Of a DNA stretch of 19,978 nt, positions 1 through 7,214 are shown piece after piece (positions within the stretch are counted from its first letter, which is position 1; each line of letters opens with the position of its first letter). The DNA lies in the NCBI GenBank assembly GCA_030037575.1, contig JASHRB010000342.1:1-19978 (forward strand), given 5' to 3'. The notes beneath the pieces are model-generated. The model was not told the DNA's origin, ran no database searches, and saw only the letters and a program-made list of their open reading frames with translations. A program made the position numbers and the translations under genes. Source of the stretch: Candidatus Sulfotelmatobacter sp. GTDB lineage: Bacteria > Acidobacteriota > Terriglobia > Terriglobales > Acidobacteriaceae.

Positions 1-86
1 GCTCGGCGGCCGGGGAAAAAACGATCCGGTAGCGGCACCATGACCACGATTCGGCCTGTTTGGGAAGACCGCGCCCCTTCCGTTGC

Positions 87-115
87 TTTACAAATGTTTT
101 CCAAATCTTCACAAT
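87..115 (+). promoter_or_regulatory. possible sigma70-like promoter for the DUF4397 lipoprotein gene
   Basis: TTTACA at 87-92 matches 5 of 6 bases of the -35 consensus. A 17-nt spacer leads to CACAAT at 110-115, which matches 4 of 6 bases of the -10 consensus. Transcription would start near 122 and give a leader of about 88 nt before the ATG at 210. This is consensus matching only, in an AT-richer stretch. The first 86 nt of the window contain nothing I recognise. Confidence 0.3.
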
Positions 116-209
116 GTATTAACTCTCAAACCAGACCGGGGCAACACATGGACAACAGCCATCATCCAATAGCCATCCATCACAAAATGTGTCTTGAAAG
201 GACGGGAGA

Positions 210-902
210 ATGAAGCTACGCGAGAAGCTTGCTGTGCTCTGTGCGGGTTTGCTGTATCTCCTTGCAGTGGTCATGACAGTCCTGTTGACCGGGTGCGGAT
301 CCTCCAAGGCCACGGCCAGAATTATGAATGCATCGCCGGGCGAAAGTGCCATTACGGCAACCATCGGCAGTACCAGCGTGGCCAGCAATCTCGACTACGG
401 AACGGCTTCAGACTATGTTAGCGTCAGTTCCGGCTCGGATACCCTAGATGTGGAGCAATCGGACACCTCCAATTCCATCATTGACCAAAGCATCAGTCTC
501 TCTTCGAGCACCACCTATACGATTCTGATCGCCAATTATTCTACCAGCGTCAAAGAGGTGACTCTTACGGATAACAACTCCTCTCCGTCTTCCGGTGACT
601 TCAACCTTCGCGCAGTCCAGGCATCTCCCAGTTTAGGAGCAGCGGACATCTATGTGGTTGCTCCCGGCACCAGCCTGTCTTCGGTCAGCCCCAGCGTTAC
701 CGACCTTAGCTTCGAATCCGCATCCACCTATTTGGCCCTGTCTGCCGGGACATACGAAATCTACTTCACCCCCACCGGACAGAAAACGGCTTCTATCGAT
801 AGCGGAGCGATCTCGTTCAGCGCCGGGCAGGTGCGGACTGTCGTCGGTCTCAACGGTTCGAACGGAGGATACACAACCGCGGTTCTCGATGACCTTAACT
901 GA
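210..902 (+). CDS. DUF4397-domain lipoprotein
   Basis: A 230-aa predicted lipoprotein of unknown biochemical role. Residues 1-28 form a signal peptide with a basic start and a long hydrophobic core, ending in the lipobox LLTGC, so Cys29 would be lipidated and the protein anchored in a membrane. The mature part is rich in Ser and Thr and shows two similar beta-rich units, at roughly residues 36-110 and 132-215. Each opens with an 'R-[IA]-x-[NQ]-ASP' motif, as in DUF4397 proteins, which are usually cell-surface or periplasmic. The ATG at 210 has a good ribosome-binding site, AAAGGA at 197-202 with a 7-nt spacer. The gene converges on the histidine-kinase gene, with only 37 nt between the stops and no clear terminator. 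Family assignment is by motif memory. Confidence 0.8.
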   Translation: MKLREKLAVLCAGLLYLLAVVMTVLLTGCGSSKATARIMNASPGESAITATIGSTSVASNLDYGTASDYVSVSSGSDTLDVEQSDTSNSIIDQSISLSSSTTYTILIANYSTSVKEVTLTDNNSSPSSGDFNLRAVQASPSLGAADIYVVAPGTSLSSVSPSVTDLSFESASTYLALSAGTYEIYFTPTGQKTASIDSGAISFSAGQVRTVVGLNGSNGGYTTAVLDDLN

Positions 903-939
903 GCGTTGGTGCGCCTCGAGACTGTCCCTGACCGTGCAG

Positions 940-2355
940 TTATGAGATTTCAGATGCTGTTGCCAGCGGTTCGACGACGGATCCAACAACTAGCGCTGGC
1001 AAGGTGATTGTTACCACCAGACCACCGTTCGGCACATTCGCGGCTTGGACCGTGCCCCCGTGAAGGGCCACCGCCTGTTTGGTGATGGCCAACCCCAGTC
1101 CGACGCCGCCTGTCTTGCGCTCACGGGAGTCGTCGAGCCGGTAAAAAGGACGGAATAGGGCCTCCAGCGAGGCTTCCGGCACACCCGGCCCGTGATCTCG
1201 AACCGTAACGATAGCCAATCGCCCTTTATCGTTACTGTCACCACGGAGTGTCACTTCCACGTCGCTGCCGGCTCTGGTGTAGCGCATCGCATTCCGAATG
1301 ACGTTCTCCAAGGCACTTCGAAGCAGTTCCTTATTGCCAACAACACAACAGCGATCGACCCTGTGTGGCACGACGCGGCGGTGTTCCGCTTGGGCTTCGA
1401 AGTCCGAATCCGCCACCACCTCGCGCAAGAGTTCATCCAATTGGAGATTGGATTTTGCCAGTAGCTGGCCCTCCGCTTCCAGGCGCGAGAGGCTCAAAAG
1501 CTTTCGTATCATTTCATCCAGTCGACTGGTTTCGAGTTCCACCCGTTCGATCGCGGTTGTCACTCTGGGATTATCGATCTTGCGCAATGGCTGCAGCGCT
1601 AGATTGATACGGGTCAGAGGTGATCGAAGTTCGTGCGACACATCACCAATGAGCCTCTTTTGCGCATTCACGAGCGACTGGATTTGCGCGGCCATTTTGT
1701 CGAAGTCGCCGATCAGTTCTGCGATCTCGTCCCTACGTCTTTCGCGCTCCTTACCGGCCCGGGCCGAAAGATCTCCTTTTGACAGCTGTTGGGTGGCAAC
1801 CCGTAAGCGTGCGATCGGTGCCGTTAGATACCGCGCCAATCCAAAGCAAACCATTCCGGAAATTACGCACCCCAAGGCCAAGTCGCGGAGGGGCTGCGGT
1901 CCGGGGAGGAGGCGAGGACGGCCGGGAGCCGGCAGTTGAGCCACTGCAACAAACTGATATCCTCCTTCCCCGGCTATAGGATCGGCAAGCAGAGCTTGCT
2001 CAGCTTCATCGCTCCGCTCTGATCGTTTGCTTAGAACAACCCGCTCCGCAAGCCTCTTCTCTTCCTGGGAAAGAAGTGTTTTCGAAATTGCTTCGCCCCG
2101 ATCGTTAACGATGGATAGGCGAACTCCGGAGGTTCGCTGGAGATTTCTGAGGTATTGCTCCAGCGCATCGCTTCCATAGGTTCCATAGATGCTAACCGCT
2201 TCGCCCTCGCAAAAGACCACCAAGTTTCTCAGCGCGGACGAGCCCGGAGTATCGTTTGGAGAGAGATGCCTCCTGAACAACAGTGCAGCCACTCCGAAAA
2301 GTACCGCTTGCACCATCCAGAACGACAGGAAAATCTTCCAGAAAAGAGTGCGCAT
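940..2355 (-). CDS. sensor histidine kinase (HAMP, HisKA, HATPase_c)
   Basis: A 471-aa membrane histidine kinase, the sensor partner of the response regulator encoded just upstream. Order of parts: TM1 at about residues 8-27, a periplasmic sensor region of about 30-155, TM2 at about 156-175, HAMP at about 175-228, then the HisKA dimerisation helix with the phospho-acceptor His241 in the motif SHELRSP. The ATP-binding domain shows an N-box (Asn351 and Asn355), a G1 box (DHGPGVP, about 387-393), an F box (FRPFYR) and a G2 box (GVGLGL, about 417-422). All catalytic boxes look intact. Architecture and sequence style resemble the CpxA group of envelope-stress sensors, but the signal cannot be read from the periplasmic region. 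The start lies 5 nt after the regulator's stop, which indicates co-transcription and probably translational coupling. Confidence 0.93.
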   Translation of the reverse strand: MRTLFWKIFLSFWMVQAVLFGVAALLFRRHLSPNDTPGSSALRNLVVFCEGEAVSIYGTYGSDALEQYLRNLQRTSGVRLSIVNDRGEAISKTLLSQEEKRLAERVVLSKRSERSDEAEQALLADPIAGEGGYQFVAVAQLPAPGRPRLLPGPQPLRDLALGCVISGMVCFGLARYLTAPIARLRVATQQLSKGDLSARAGKERERRRDEIAELIGDFDKMAAQIQSLVNAQKRLIGDVSHELRSPLTRINLALQPLRKIDNPRVTTAIERVELETSRLDEMIRKLLSLSRLEAEGQLLAKSNLQLDELLREVVADSDFEAQAEHRRVVPHRVDRCCVVGNKELLRSALENVIRNAMRYTRAGSDVEVTLRGDSNDKGRLAIVTVRDHGPGVPEASLEALFRPFYRLDDSRERKTGGVGLGLAITKQAVALHGGTVQAANVPNGGLVVTITLPALVVGSVVEPLATASEIS

Positions 2356-2360
2356 ACGCC

Positions 2361-3077
2361 TCAGTCCGTTCTGCTCCGGGAAGTGTACAGGTACATGTAC
2401 CCTGCGCTCCGGATGGATCGAATCCGCTCTTCTCCCGACGGCAAATTTCCCAGCTTACGTCGTAGCTTGCTCACATGCACATCGATGCTTCGATCGAAGG
2501 AATTGAGATTCCGCCCCAAAACCAATTCCGCGACCTGCTCGCGGGTTACCACGCGGCCGGCGGAGCGCAGCAATAATTCCAATAAATTGAATTCCACGGC
2601 AGTCAGGATTATGGGTTTTCCGTTACGGCGAACCATTCGCGTGCCAAAGTCCATCTCGATATCGTTCAGCAGGATCGGCGCTGTTCGTGGAACCGTACGC
2701 TTGCCTGGGAGATCCGTCACCGGACGCCGGAGGATGGCACGAATCCGGGCCAGCAGTTCTCTCGGGCTGAAGGGCTTGGACACGTAATCGTCGGCGCCGA
2801 CTTCCAAACCCACGATGCGATCAACCTCCTCTCCTCGGGCCGTGAGGAGTACAACTCTTGCCGCGGATTCTGACCGGAGCTGCCGCAGCAAGTCCAACCC
2901 GCTAATTCCGGGGAGCATGACATCCAGAACAATCAGGTCATGCTGGCCCGAGAGTGCTCTGTTCAATCCCTCTGTACCTTCGTGTACGACCTCGGTTTCC
3001 AGGCCCTCAGACTCGAGATATTCCTTAAGCATGGTGCACATCTCGACGTCGTCATCAATAATCAGAATGCGATCCAA
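2361..3077 (-). CDS. OmpR/CpxR-type response regulator
   Basis: A two-component response regulator with a receiver domain and a C-terminal winged-helix DNA-binding domain. I place the start at a TTG codon (3075-3077), giving 238 aa beginning LDRILIIDDD. The acidic pocket then sits at the very N-terminus and the phospho-acceptor Asp at residue 52 (motif LIVLDVMLPG), close to Asp51 of CpxR. GGAG at 3088-3091 precedes this TTG by 10 nt. The frame is open upstream to an ATG at 3134, which would add 19 atypical residues rich in Cys and Trp, without a visible ribosome-binding site. A CTG at 3081-3083 is a third option. Other receiver residues are present (Thr in LLTARG, Lys in SKPFSP). The DNA-binding half ends with DVHVSKLRRKL and the RSIRSAGYMY wing. 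It is the first gene of the operon with the kinase. Confidence 0.93.
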   Translation of the reverse strand: MDRILIIDDDVEMCTMLKEYLESEGLETEVVHEGTEGLNRALSGQHDLIVLDVMLPGISGLDLLRQLRSESAARVVLLTARGEEVDRIVGLEVGADDYVSKPFSPRELLARIRAILRRPVTDLPGKRTVPRTAPILLNDIEMDFGTRMVRRNGKPIILTAVEFNLLELLLRSAGRVVTREQVAELVLGRNLNSFDRSIDVHVSKLRRKLGNLPSGEERIRSIRSAGYMYLYTSRSRTD

Positions 3078-3147
3078 GCTCAGGCATCTCCAGATGCGTA
3101 GCTGCCACCATGATACACAGCAATGCGCGGGCATCCCATGATTGCAA

Positions 3148-3165
3148 GCAAAATGTGACTTTTGC
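3148..3165. promoter_or_regulatory. perfect inverted repeat upstream of the two-component operon
   Basis: GCAAAA at 3148-3153 and TTTTGC at 3160-3165 form a perfect 6-bp inverted repeat around a 6-nt centre. It lies about 70 nt upstream of the chosen regulator start. It could be an operator or a small hairpin in the leader. OmpR-family regulators usually bind direct repeats, so autoregulation is only a guess. A 12-nt GC palindrome (3192-3203) lies just beyond it. Confidence 0.25.
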
Positions 3166-3599
3166 CCTACGAGGATGGTTCATTTTCGCACCCCGCGCGC
3201 GGGCTCCACTGTTCGCTCCTCTCGCGCTGCATTGATACCAAAATGCTTTTCTCCCCAGAGTCTCACGGACGGCGATTGGCGGATCCTTTCAAAATGAGGT
3301 CTTGCGCTCAAATGGGTGTTGACCGGCGTCTAGGAACTTGCGCCGAGTCATCTTCTGCACTCATGAAAGACAAGTTTCTCGCCCCGAGCGGAACTACGAA
3401 GGCAGCTTGCGAATCTCGATCCCGCTAAGGCAGGCCCATCTCGCGCAACAAATATCCTTTGCACGGAATAGGCAATCTGCTTTATCCGACCAGGGAGCGC
3501 GCGAGAAAGGGCCAGGAAAAGGATGGGGGAAGAGGCTTTCCCGGCCCATTTCTGTGGCTCCGATCGAGCATGCCCTCTGCGAGCCACCGCGCATGCACG
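3166..3599. other. intergenic stretch without a recognised gene
   Basis: About 430 nt lie between the two minus-strand regulator genes. Both strands contain short open frames, but none has a recognisable motif, and several overlap each other in different frames. The stretch should hold the promoter of the response regulator/kinase operon, reading leftward, but I could not place a convincing -35/-10 pair. Confidence 0.5.
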
Positions 3600-4079
3600 T
3601 CATTTCGTATCCGTACCAACCAGGGCCGAACCGATCCAGCGATGCCTGATTTGAGCTAATACGCGAACAAACTCTTCGTGAAACTTTGCCTTTTGAATAA
3701 CGCATTTTGCTCCGCAAGCCTGGCAAGTCGCGCGTATCCGCGGCGAATCGCGGTCAACCATCAAGATCACATCGAGCGATGGAAATTGGTTGCGTAGGAG
3801 ACTGGTTGCCGTTAAGGCGTCCACGCTTCCGATTCTCAGGTCGATGATGGCTAGCTCGGGGCGAAGAACGGTCACCGCTTCGATGGCTTCCTGTCCGTTT
3901 TCAACTCGGGCGACCACCTCGACATGCTTTTCTTCTTTGAGCAGAGCAGCAACGATCGCGCGCCAATCGGAGGAGTCGTCGGCCACGACCGCACGTATCC
4001 TTGGACGGCCAAGGCGACGGACCTGCCGCTCTCCGGACACCAAGTCAACCGACGGCTCCGCCGATTCGCTCTCGACCAT
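3600..4079 (-). CDS. receiver-only response regulator, switch Thr missing
   Basis: A 159-aa protein made of one receiver domain (about residues 28-150) after a charged N-terminal tail, with no output domain. The acidic pair Asp34-Asp35, the phospho-acceptor Asp80 (motif LAIIDLRIG) and the conserved Lys130 (VIQKAK) are present. At the position of the switch Thr/Ser after beta-4 the sequence reads VILMVD, so the hydroxyl residue seems replaced by Val or Met. Sequence style (DDSSDWR near the start, ENGQEA, GAKCVIQK) is closest to receivers of the NarL/FixJ group, so this may be such a regulator without its LuxR-type helix-turn-helix. It is transcribed away from the secretin gene, with 193 nt between starts, and might share its control region. 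It could act as a phosphate sink or a protein-protein switch. No ribosome-binding site is evident. Confidence 0.8.
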   Translation of the reverse strand: MVESESAEPSVDLVSGERQVRRLGRPRIRAVVADDSSDWRAIVAALLKEEKHVEVVARVENGQEAIEAVTVLRPELAIIDLRIGSVDALTATSLLRNQFPSLDVILMVDRDSPRIRATCQACGAKCVIQKAKFHEEFVRVLAQIRHRWIGSALVGTDTK

Positions 4080-4272
4080 ATCGCGATTAGAACGCAGGGC
4101 GGTCGGCGATCGACGTTAAGATTGCGAAAAGACCGTGTAAATATTTGTGGCCGATCTGCTGCCGATTTCTCTTCCGGACGTTCTGTTGAGTCACAAACCT
4201 TGCCGCGATGTTAGCGCCGAACTCACCTGGCGCAGCGAGTCAACTCGGCAAATTGTTTTCTCGAGGAGCGAA

Positions 4273-6561
4273 ATGTCGAATATGAAGTCCGCAATGGGAA
4301 CACCCGCTGTTCTTCGAAAGCTTGCACGACCACCAGCCCTATTCATCGCGGTGGTCAGTTTCCTGCTCATAGCCGCGACCGCCGCTGCCGAAAATGGCCA
4401 GTCAGCCTTTAAAGAAGGACGTCGTCTCGAGGAACAGCAAAAATATGAGGCCGCCTATGAGGCCTATCAGAAAGCATATGATGCAAACCCGAAAAGTGCA
4501 GAATATGGGGCCGCTCTGACGCGGGTGCGATTCCTAGCGGCCGCCGCCAAAGTCCATCGCGGAGCCTTGCTCCAGCAAGCTGGAGACCTGCCACAAGCCC
4601 TGAAACTGTTTGCAGAAGCTTCGAGTATTGACCCTTCGAGCTCCATCGCTGTGCAGCAGCTGGCCAATACCCGCAACATGATAGAAAGAGCACTCGGGCG
4701 TCCTACAGGCGCTGCTTCTTCGCCGGACTCCGACATGAGCCCGGATGTGCTTGACGTGCAAGGACCGGTAAAGCTCACCAATGTCTCGAATGTTCCCATC
4801 ACCCTGAAACTGACGGAAGACACCAAGTTGGTATACGAAACGATCGGCAGACTCGCCAGCCTCAACGTCCTCTTTGATTCGGATTATAGTTCCCGACGAC
4901 TCAGCATCGAGCTCAACGGCGTCACCCTGACAGAAGCGCTCGATCTGGTTGCCGCAGAATCGAAGACCTTCTGGAAACCAATGACTCCGGATAGCATCTT
5001 GGTGGCAACCGATAGTCCCGCCAAGCGCAAGGAACTGGAAGAGAATGTCGTCAAGACGTTATATCTTTCCAACCTTAGCGCTCCCACAGAAATGCAAGAC
5101 ATCGTAAATACCTTGCGCGCCGTTCTCGACCTGAACCGGGTTCAGCAACTGACCTCTCAGGAGGCGATTGTGCTTCGTGGAACTCCGGACCAGGTATTGC
5201 TGGCCGAAAAAATGGTCAACGATTTTGACCGGGCATCCCCAGAGGTGGTTATCGATTTCGCCTTAATGCAAGTGAGCCGGGACACGGTGCACACTCTCGG
5301 CATCAGTCCACCCACCAGCGCCACCGTGCAGCTACAAACCAATATCAGCAGCAGTTCAAGCAGTTCCTCGAGCACGAGCAGCAGTTCCTCAAGCTCAAGC
5401 AGCAGCTCAAGCAACGGCATCAACTTGAACACTCTTGGCAATCTGAACGCAACCGACTTTACGGCGACCATTTCGAGCGCGAATGCGACTGCTTTGTTCA
5501 CCGACAGCCACACGAAAATCATTCAAAACCCGCAGATTCGTTCGCTGAATGGGCAGAAGGCAACAATCAAGATCGGAGACCGAGTACCCACAGCGACTGG
5601 ATCGTACCAATCCGGCATCAGTGGAGTGTCGGTGAGCGGACTGGTCAACACCCAATTCCAGTATATCGACGTGGGAGTTAACGTGGATATTACCCCTCAC
5701 ATACATCCGGACGGGGACATCACACTGAAGATTTCCCTGGATGTCTCTTCGGTGACCTCCTATCAAAACATCGGGGGCATCAGTGAGCCGGTAATCGGTC
5801 AGAGGAAAGTCGAACATGAAATTCGCCTCAAGGATGGCGAGGTCAGCCTGCTCGGTGGAATGCTGGAGCAAGACGATACGCAGTCGTTGACCGGATATCC
5901 CGGATTGTCGCAGATCCCAATTCTGAAATACCTCTTTTCTCAGAAAAATAAGGAGATTTCAAATACTGAGATCGTCTTCGCTGTCATCCCACACATTGTG
6001 CGGCGCAGAGACTTCGACGAATTGAGCCGCAGAACGATCGATGTCGGCACGTCCAATTCCATTCATCTCCGCCATGCTCCAAAGTCAATAGTCGAGCCGG
6101 ACAACGCTTCCGCGACTGTGCCGCCCGCAAAGGCCCCGGGAGATGCCAGTGTAGCTTTGGAGCTGGCTCCCACTGGAATCTCGGTTTCCAAGGGGGCTAC
6201 GTTCATGGTCAACGTAGATCTAAGCGGAGGCGACAATGTGCAAGCTGTTCCCCTACAGGTGACGTTCGACTCCCGCGGGCTCGCACTATTGAACATTTCA
6301 AATGGCAATTTCCTTTCTCAAGGAGATCGGATCGTGGCCTTGGTTCATCGAGAAAACAACCTCACCGGGTCAGTGGATATCACCGCGTCACGGCCGCCAA
6401 ATTCAGGGGGAGTATCTGGCCATGGCGTTGTGACGACGCTGACATTTCAAGCAAAGGCAGCGGGGCAGTTCCCCGTGAAAGTTACAAAAGCGGCGATCGT
6501 GCAACCTGATCGGCTGGTACAGGCCGCGCCAGGCTCTCAGATCATGGTACTTGTGCAGTGA
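4273..6561 (+). CDS. TPR-secretin-cohesin protein (GspD/PilQ-like outer-membrane secretin)
   Basis: A 762-aa predicted outer-membrane secretin, the ring channel used by type II secretion and type IV pilus machines. Parts in order: signal peptide (about 1-39, ending ATAAAEN), TPR-like helices (about 42-140), an N0/STN-type domain (about 175-260), a secretin N-domain (about 263-340), a serine-rich stretch (359-380), and the secretin C-domain (about 395-578) with QNPQIRSLNG, IKIGDRVPT, the VGVNVDITPHI strand, LLGG and GYPGLSQIPILKYLF. Residues 627-762 look like a cohesin domain (beta-sandwich, ELAPTGISVSKG at its start). The ATG at 4273 follows GAGGAG (4263-4268) with a 4-nt spacer. An upstream GTG at 4147 is in frame but would bury the signal peptide. 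No other secretion or pilus gene is visible in this window. Confidence 0.92.
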   Translation: MSNMKSAMGTPAVLRKLARPPALFIAVVSFLLIAATAAAENGQSAFKEGRRLEEQQKYEAAYEAYQKAYDANPKSAEYGAALTRVRFLAAAAKVHRGALLQQAGDLPQALKLFAEASSIDPSSSIAVQQLANTRNMIERALGRPTGAASSPDSDMSPDVLDVQGPVKLTNVSNVPITLKLTEDTKLVYETIGRLASLNVLFDSDYSSRRLSIELNGVTLTEALDLVAAESKTFWKPMTPDSILVATDSPAKRKELEENVVKTLYLSNLSAPTEMQDIVNTLRAVLDLNRVQQLTSQEAIVLRGTPDQVLLAEKMVNDFDRASPEVVIDFALMQVSRDTVHTLGISPPTSATVQLQTNISSSSSSSSSTSSSSSSSSSSSSNGINLNTLGNLNATDFTATISSANATALFTDSHTKIIQNPQIRSLNGQKATIKIGDRVPTATGSYQSGISGVSVSGLVNTQFQYIDVGVNVDITPHIHPDGDITLKISLDVSSVTSYQNIGGISEPVIGQRKVEHEIRLKDGEVSLLGGMLEQDDTQSLTGYPGLSQIPILKYLFSQKNKEISNTEIVFAVIPHIVRRRDFDELSRRTIDVGTSNSIHLRHAPKSIVEPDNASATVPPAKAPGDASVALELAPTGISVSKGATFMVNVDLSGGDNVQAVPLQVTFDSRGLALLNISNGNFLSQGDRIVALVHRENNLTGSVDITASRPPNSGGVSGHGVVTTLTFQAKAAGQFPVKVTKAAIVQPDRLVQAAPGSQIMVLVQ
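5347..5412 (+). repeat. poly-serine tract in the secretin gene
   Basis: Twenty-two codons, 21 Ser and one Thr, encoded by a mixture of AGC, AGT, TCA, TCC and TCG. The codon mixture argues against recent slippage of a single triplet and for selection on the amino acids. The tract sits between the N-domains and the channel-forming domain. Confidence 0.9.
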
Positions 6562-6830
6562 GCAGCACGGTTTAAGCCAGAATCTTCCGGGGAACGCCAA
6601 CGCCGGCTCCGTCTGGCCGGTCTCCAAAATTAGGGATGAACGGTTTGCCCAGCTAATTCTCCAATTCTTGCAGAGTCCGAGTGCCCCCGAGCGCCCCGAC
6701 CGGATCGTTCACGGTGATCACCTCGAACTGGCAGTCCTCGAAGCTGGCAGGGAGTAATCGAGCCGATCTGCGAGGGCGTCCCGGTAGAGCACGAGGGGGG
6801 GCTCGCTTTTGCGTTTCTTGACTCCTTACG
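6562..6830 (-). pseudogene. possible decayed gene of unknown family
   Basis: On the minus strand the frame ending in a stop near 6572 reads as plausible protein, with pieces such as QFEVITVNDPVGALGG, RTLQELEN and LGKPFIPNFGD. It is broken by a TAG after ELEN. A coding-like stretch further upstream (LVLYRDALADRLDYSLPAS) is in another frame. This looks like the tail of a degraded gene rather than random sequence, but I do not recognise the family. Chance is a real alternative. Confidence 0.25.
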
Positions 6831-7110
6831 GCGCCGTCTCGATCTGGCGAATTCCGTGCCTGCCGAATGTACTGCAACTTGATAAACTTGCATCTTGGCC
6901 GGTTCAGTTTTCCCCTAATCTTCCCGAAAGCTCCGTCGGATAACTCGCCACCCAGCGGTCGCTGTGGCTCTCGAATTACACATCTTTACCGAATCATAAC
7001 CAAAACTTTACTCAGAAGCTCAACCCGACCCGCATCTTTCTGTTTCAGGGGGGGTTCGTAACAGCCAGCTTGCCTGAATCCATCAGATCTAGAAACAGGA
7101 GCACGGTGGC
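6831..7110. other. intergenic stretch upstream of the S53 protease
   Basis: No gene is supported here. The stretch is AT-richer around 6880-7030 and probably contains the protease promoter, but no -35/-10 pair stood out. A run of seven G (about 7050-7056) lies just before the structured leader. Confidence 0.4.
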
Positions 7111-7115
7111 CAAGG

Positions 7116-7181
7116 GTCGGACCTGCTGCGCGTAGCCATCCGACAACGCGCAGCTCGGACGGAGCATGCCTAACTGGGCAT
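7116..7181 (+). promoter_or_regulatory. structured 5' leader with pseudoknot potential, upstream of the S53 protease
   Basis: GCTGCGCG (7125-7132) and CGCGCAGC (7147-7154) form a perfect 8-bp stem with a 14-nt loop. Inside that loop TCCGAC (7139-7144) is exactly complementary to GTCGGA (7116-7121), which would make an H-type pseudoknot. The loop segment TCCGA can pair instead with a second TCGGA (7155-7159), so alternative folds exist. A further hairpin, ATGCC (7166-7170) with GGCAT (7177-7181), follows. The set ends 24 nt before the GGGGG ribosome-binding site of the gene. It matches no riboswitch consensus I can recall. Pairing is read directly from the sequence; any function is inference. 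Confidence 0.35.
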
Positions 7182-7214
7182 ATTGCAAAACCCATCGCCA
7201 GACCGGGGGTATGT

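Noticed and set aside
2361..3134. ATG start at 3134 for the response regulator
   Set aside because: It adds 19 residues atypical for the family without a ribosome-binding site. The TTG at 3077 puts the phospho-Asp at the usual position, though the ATG cannot be excluded.
4147..4272. Upstream GTG start for the secretin, giving 804 aa
   Set aside because: It would put 42 extra residues before a normal signal peptide, while GAGGAG at 4263-4268 fits the ATG at 4273.
5347..5412. Recent triplet-slippage expansion in the secretin
   Set aside because: The serine codons are mixed (AGC, AGT, TCA, TCC, TCG), which does not fit recent expansion of one triplet.
7040..7214. GEMM (cyclic-di-GMP) riboswitch before the protease
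   Set aside because: The leader is structured, but the GEMM-I core sequence elements I know could not be found in it.
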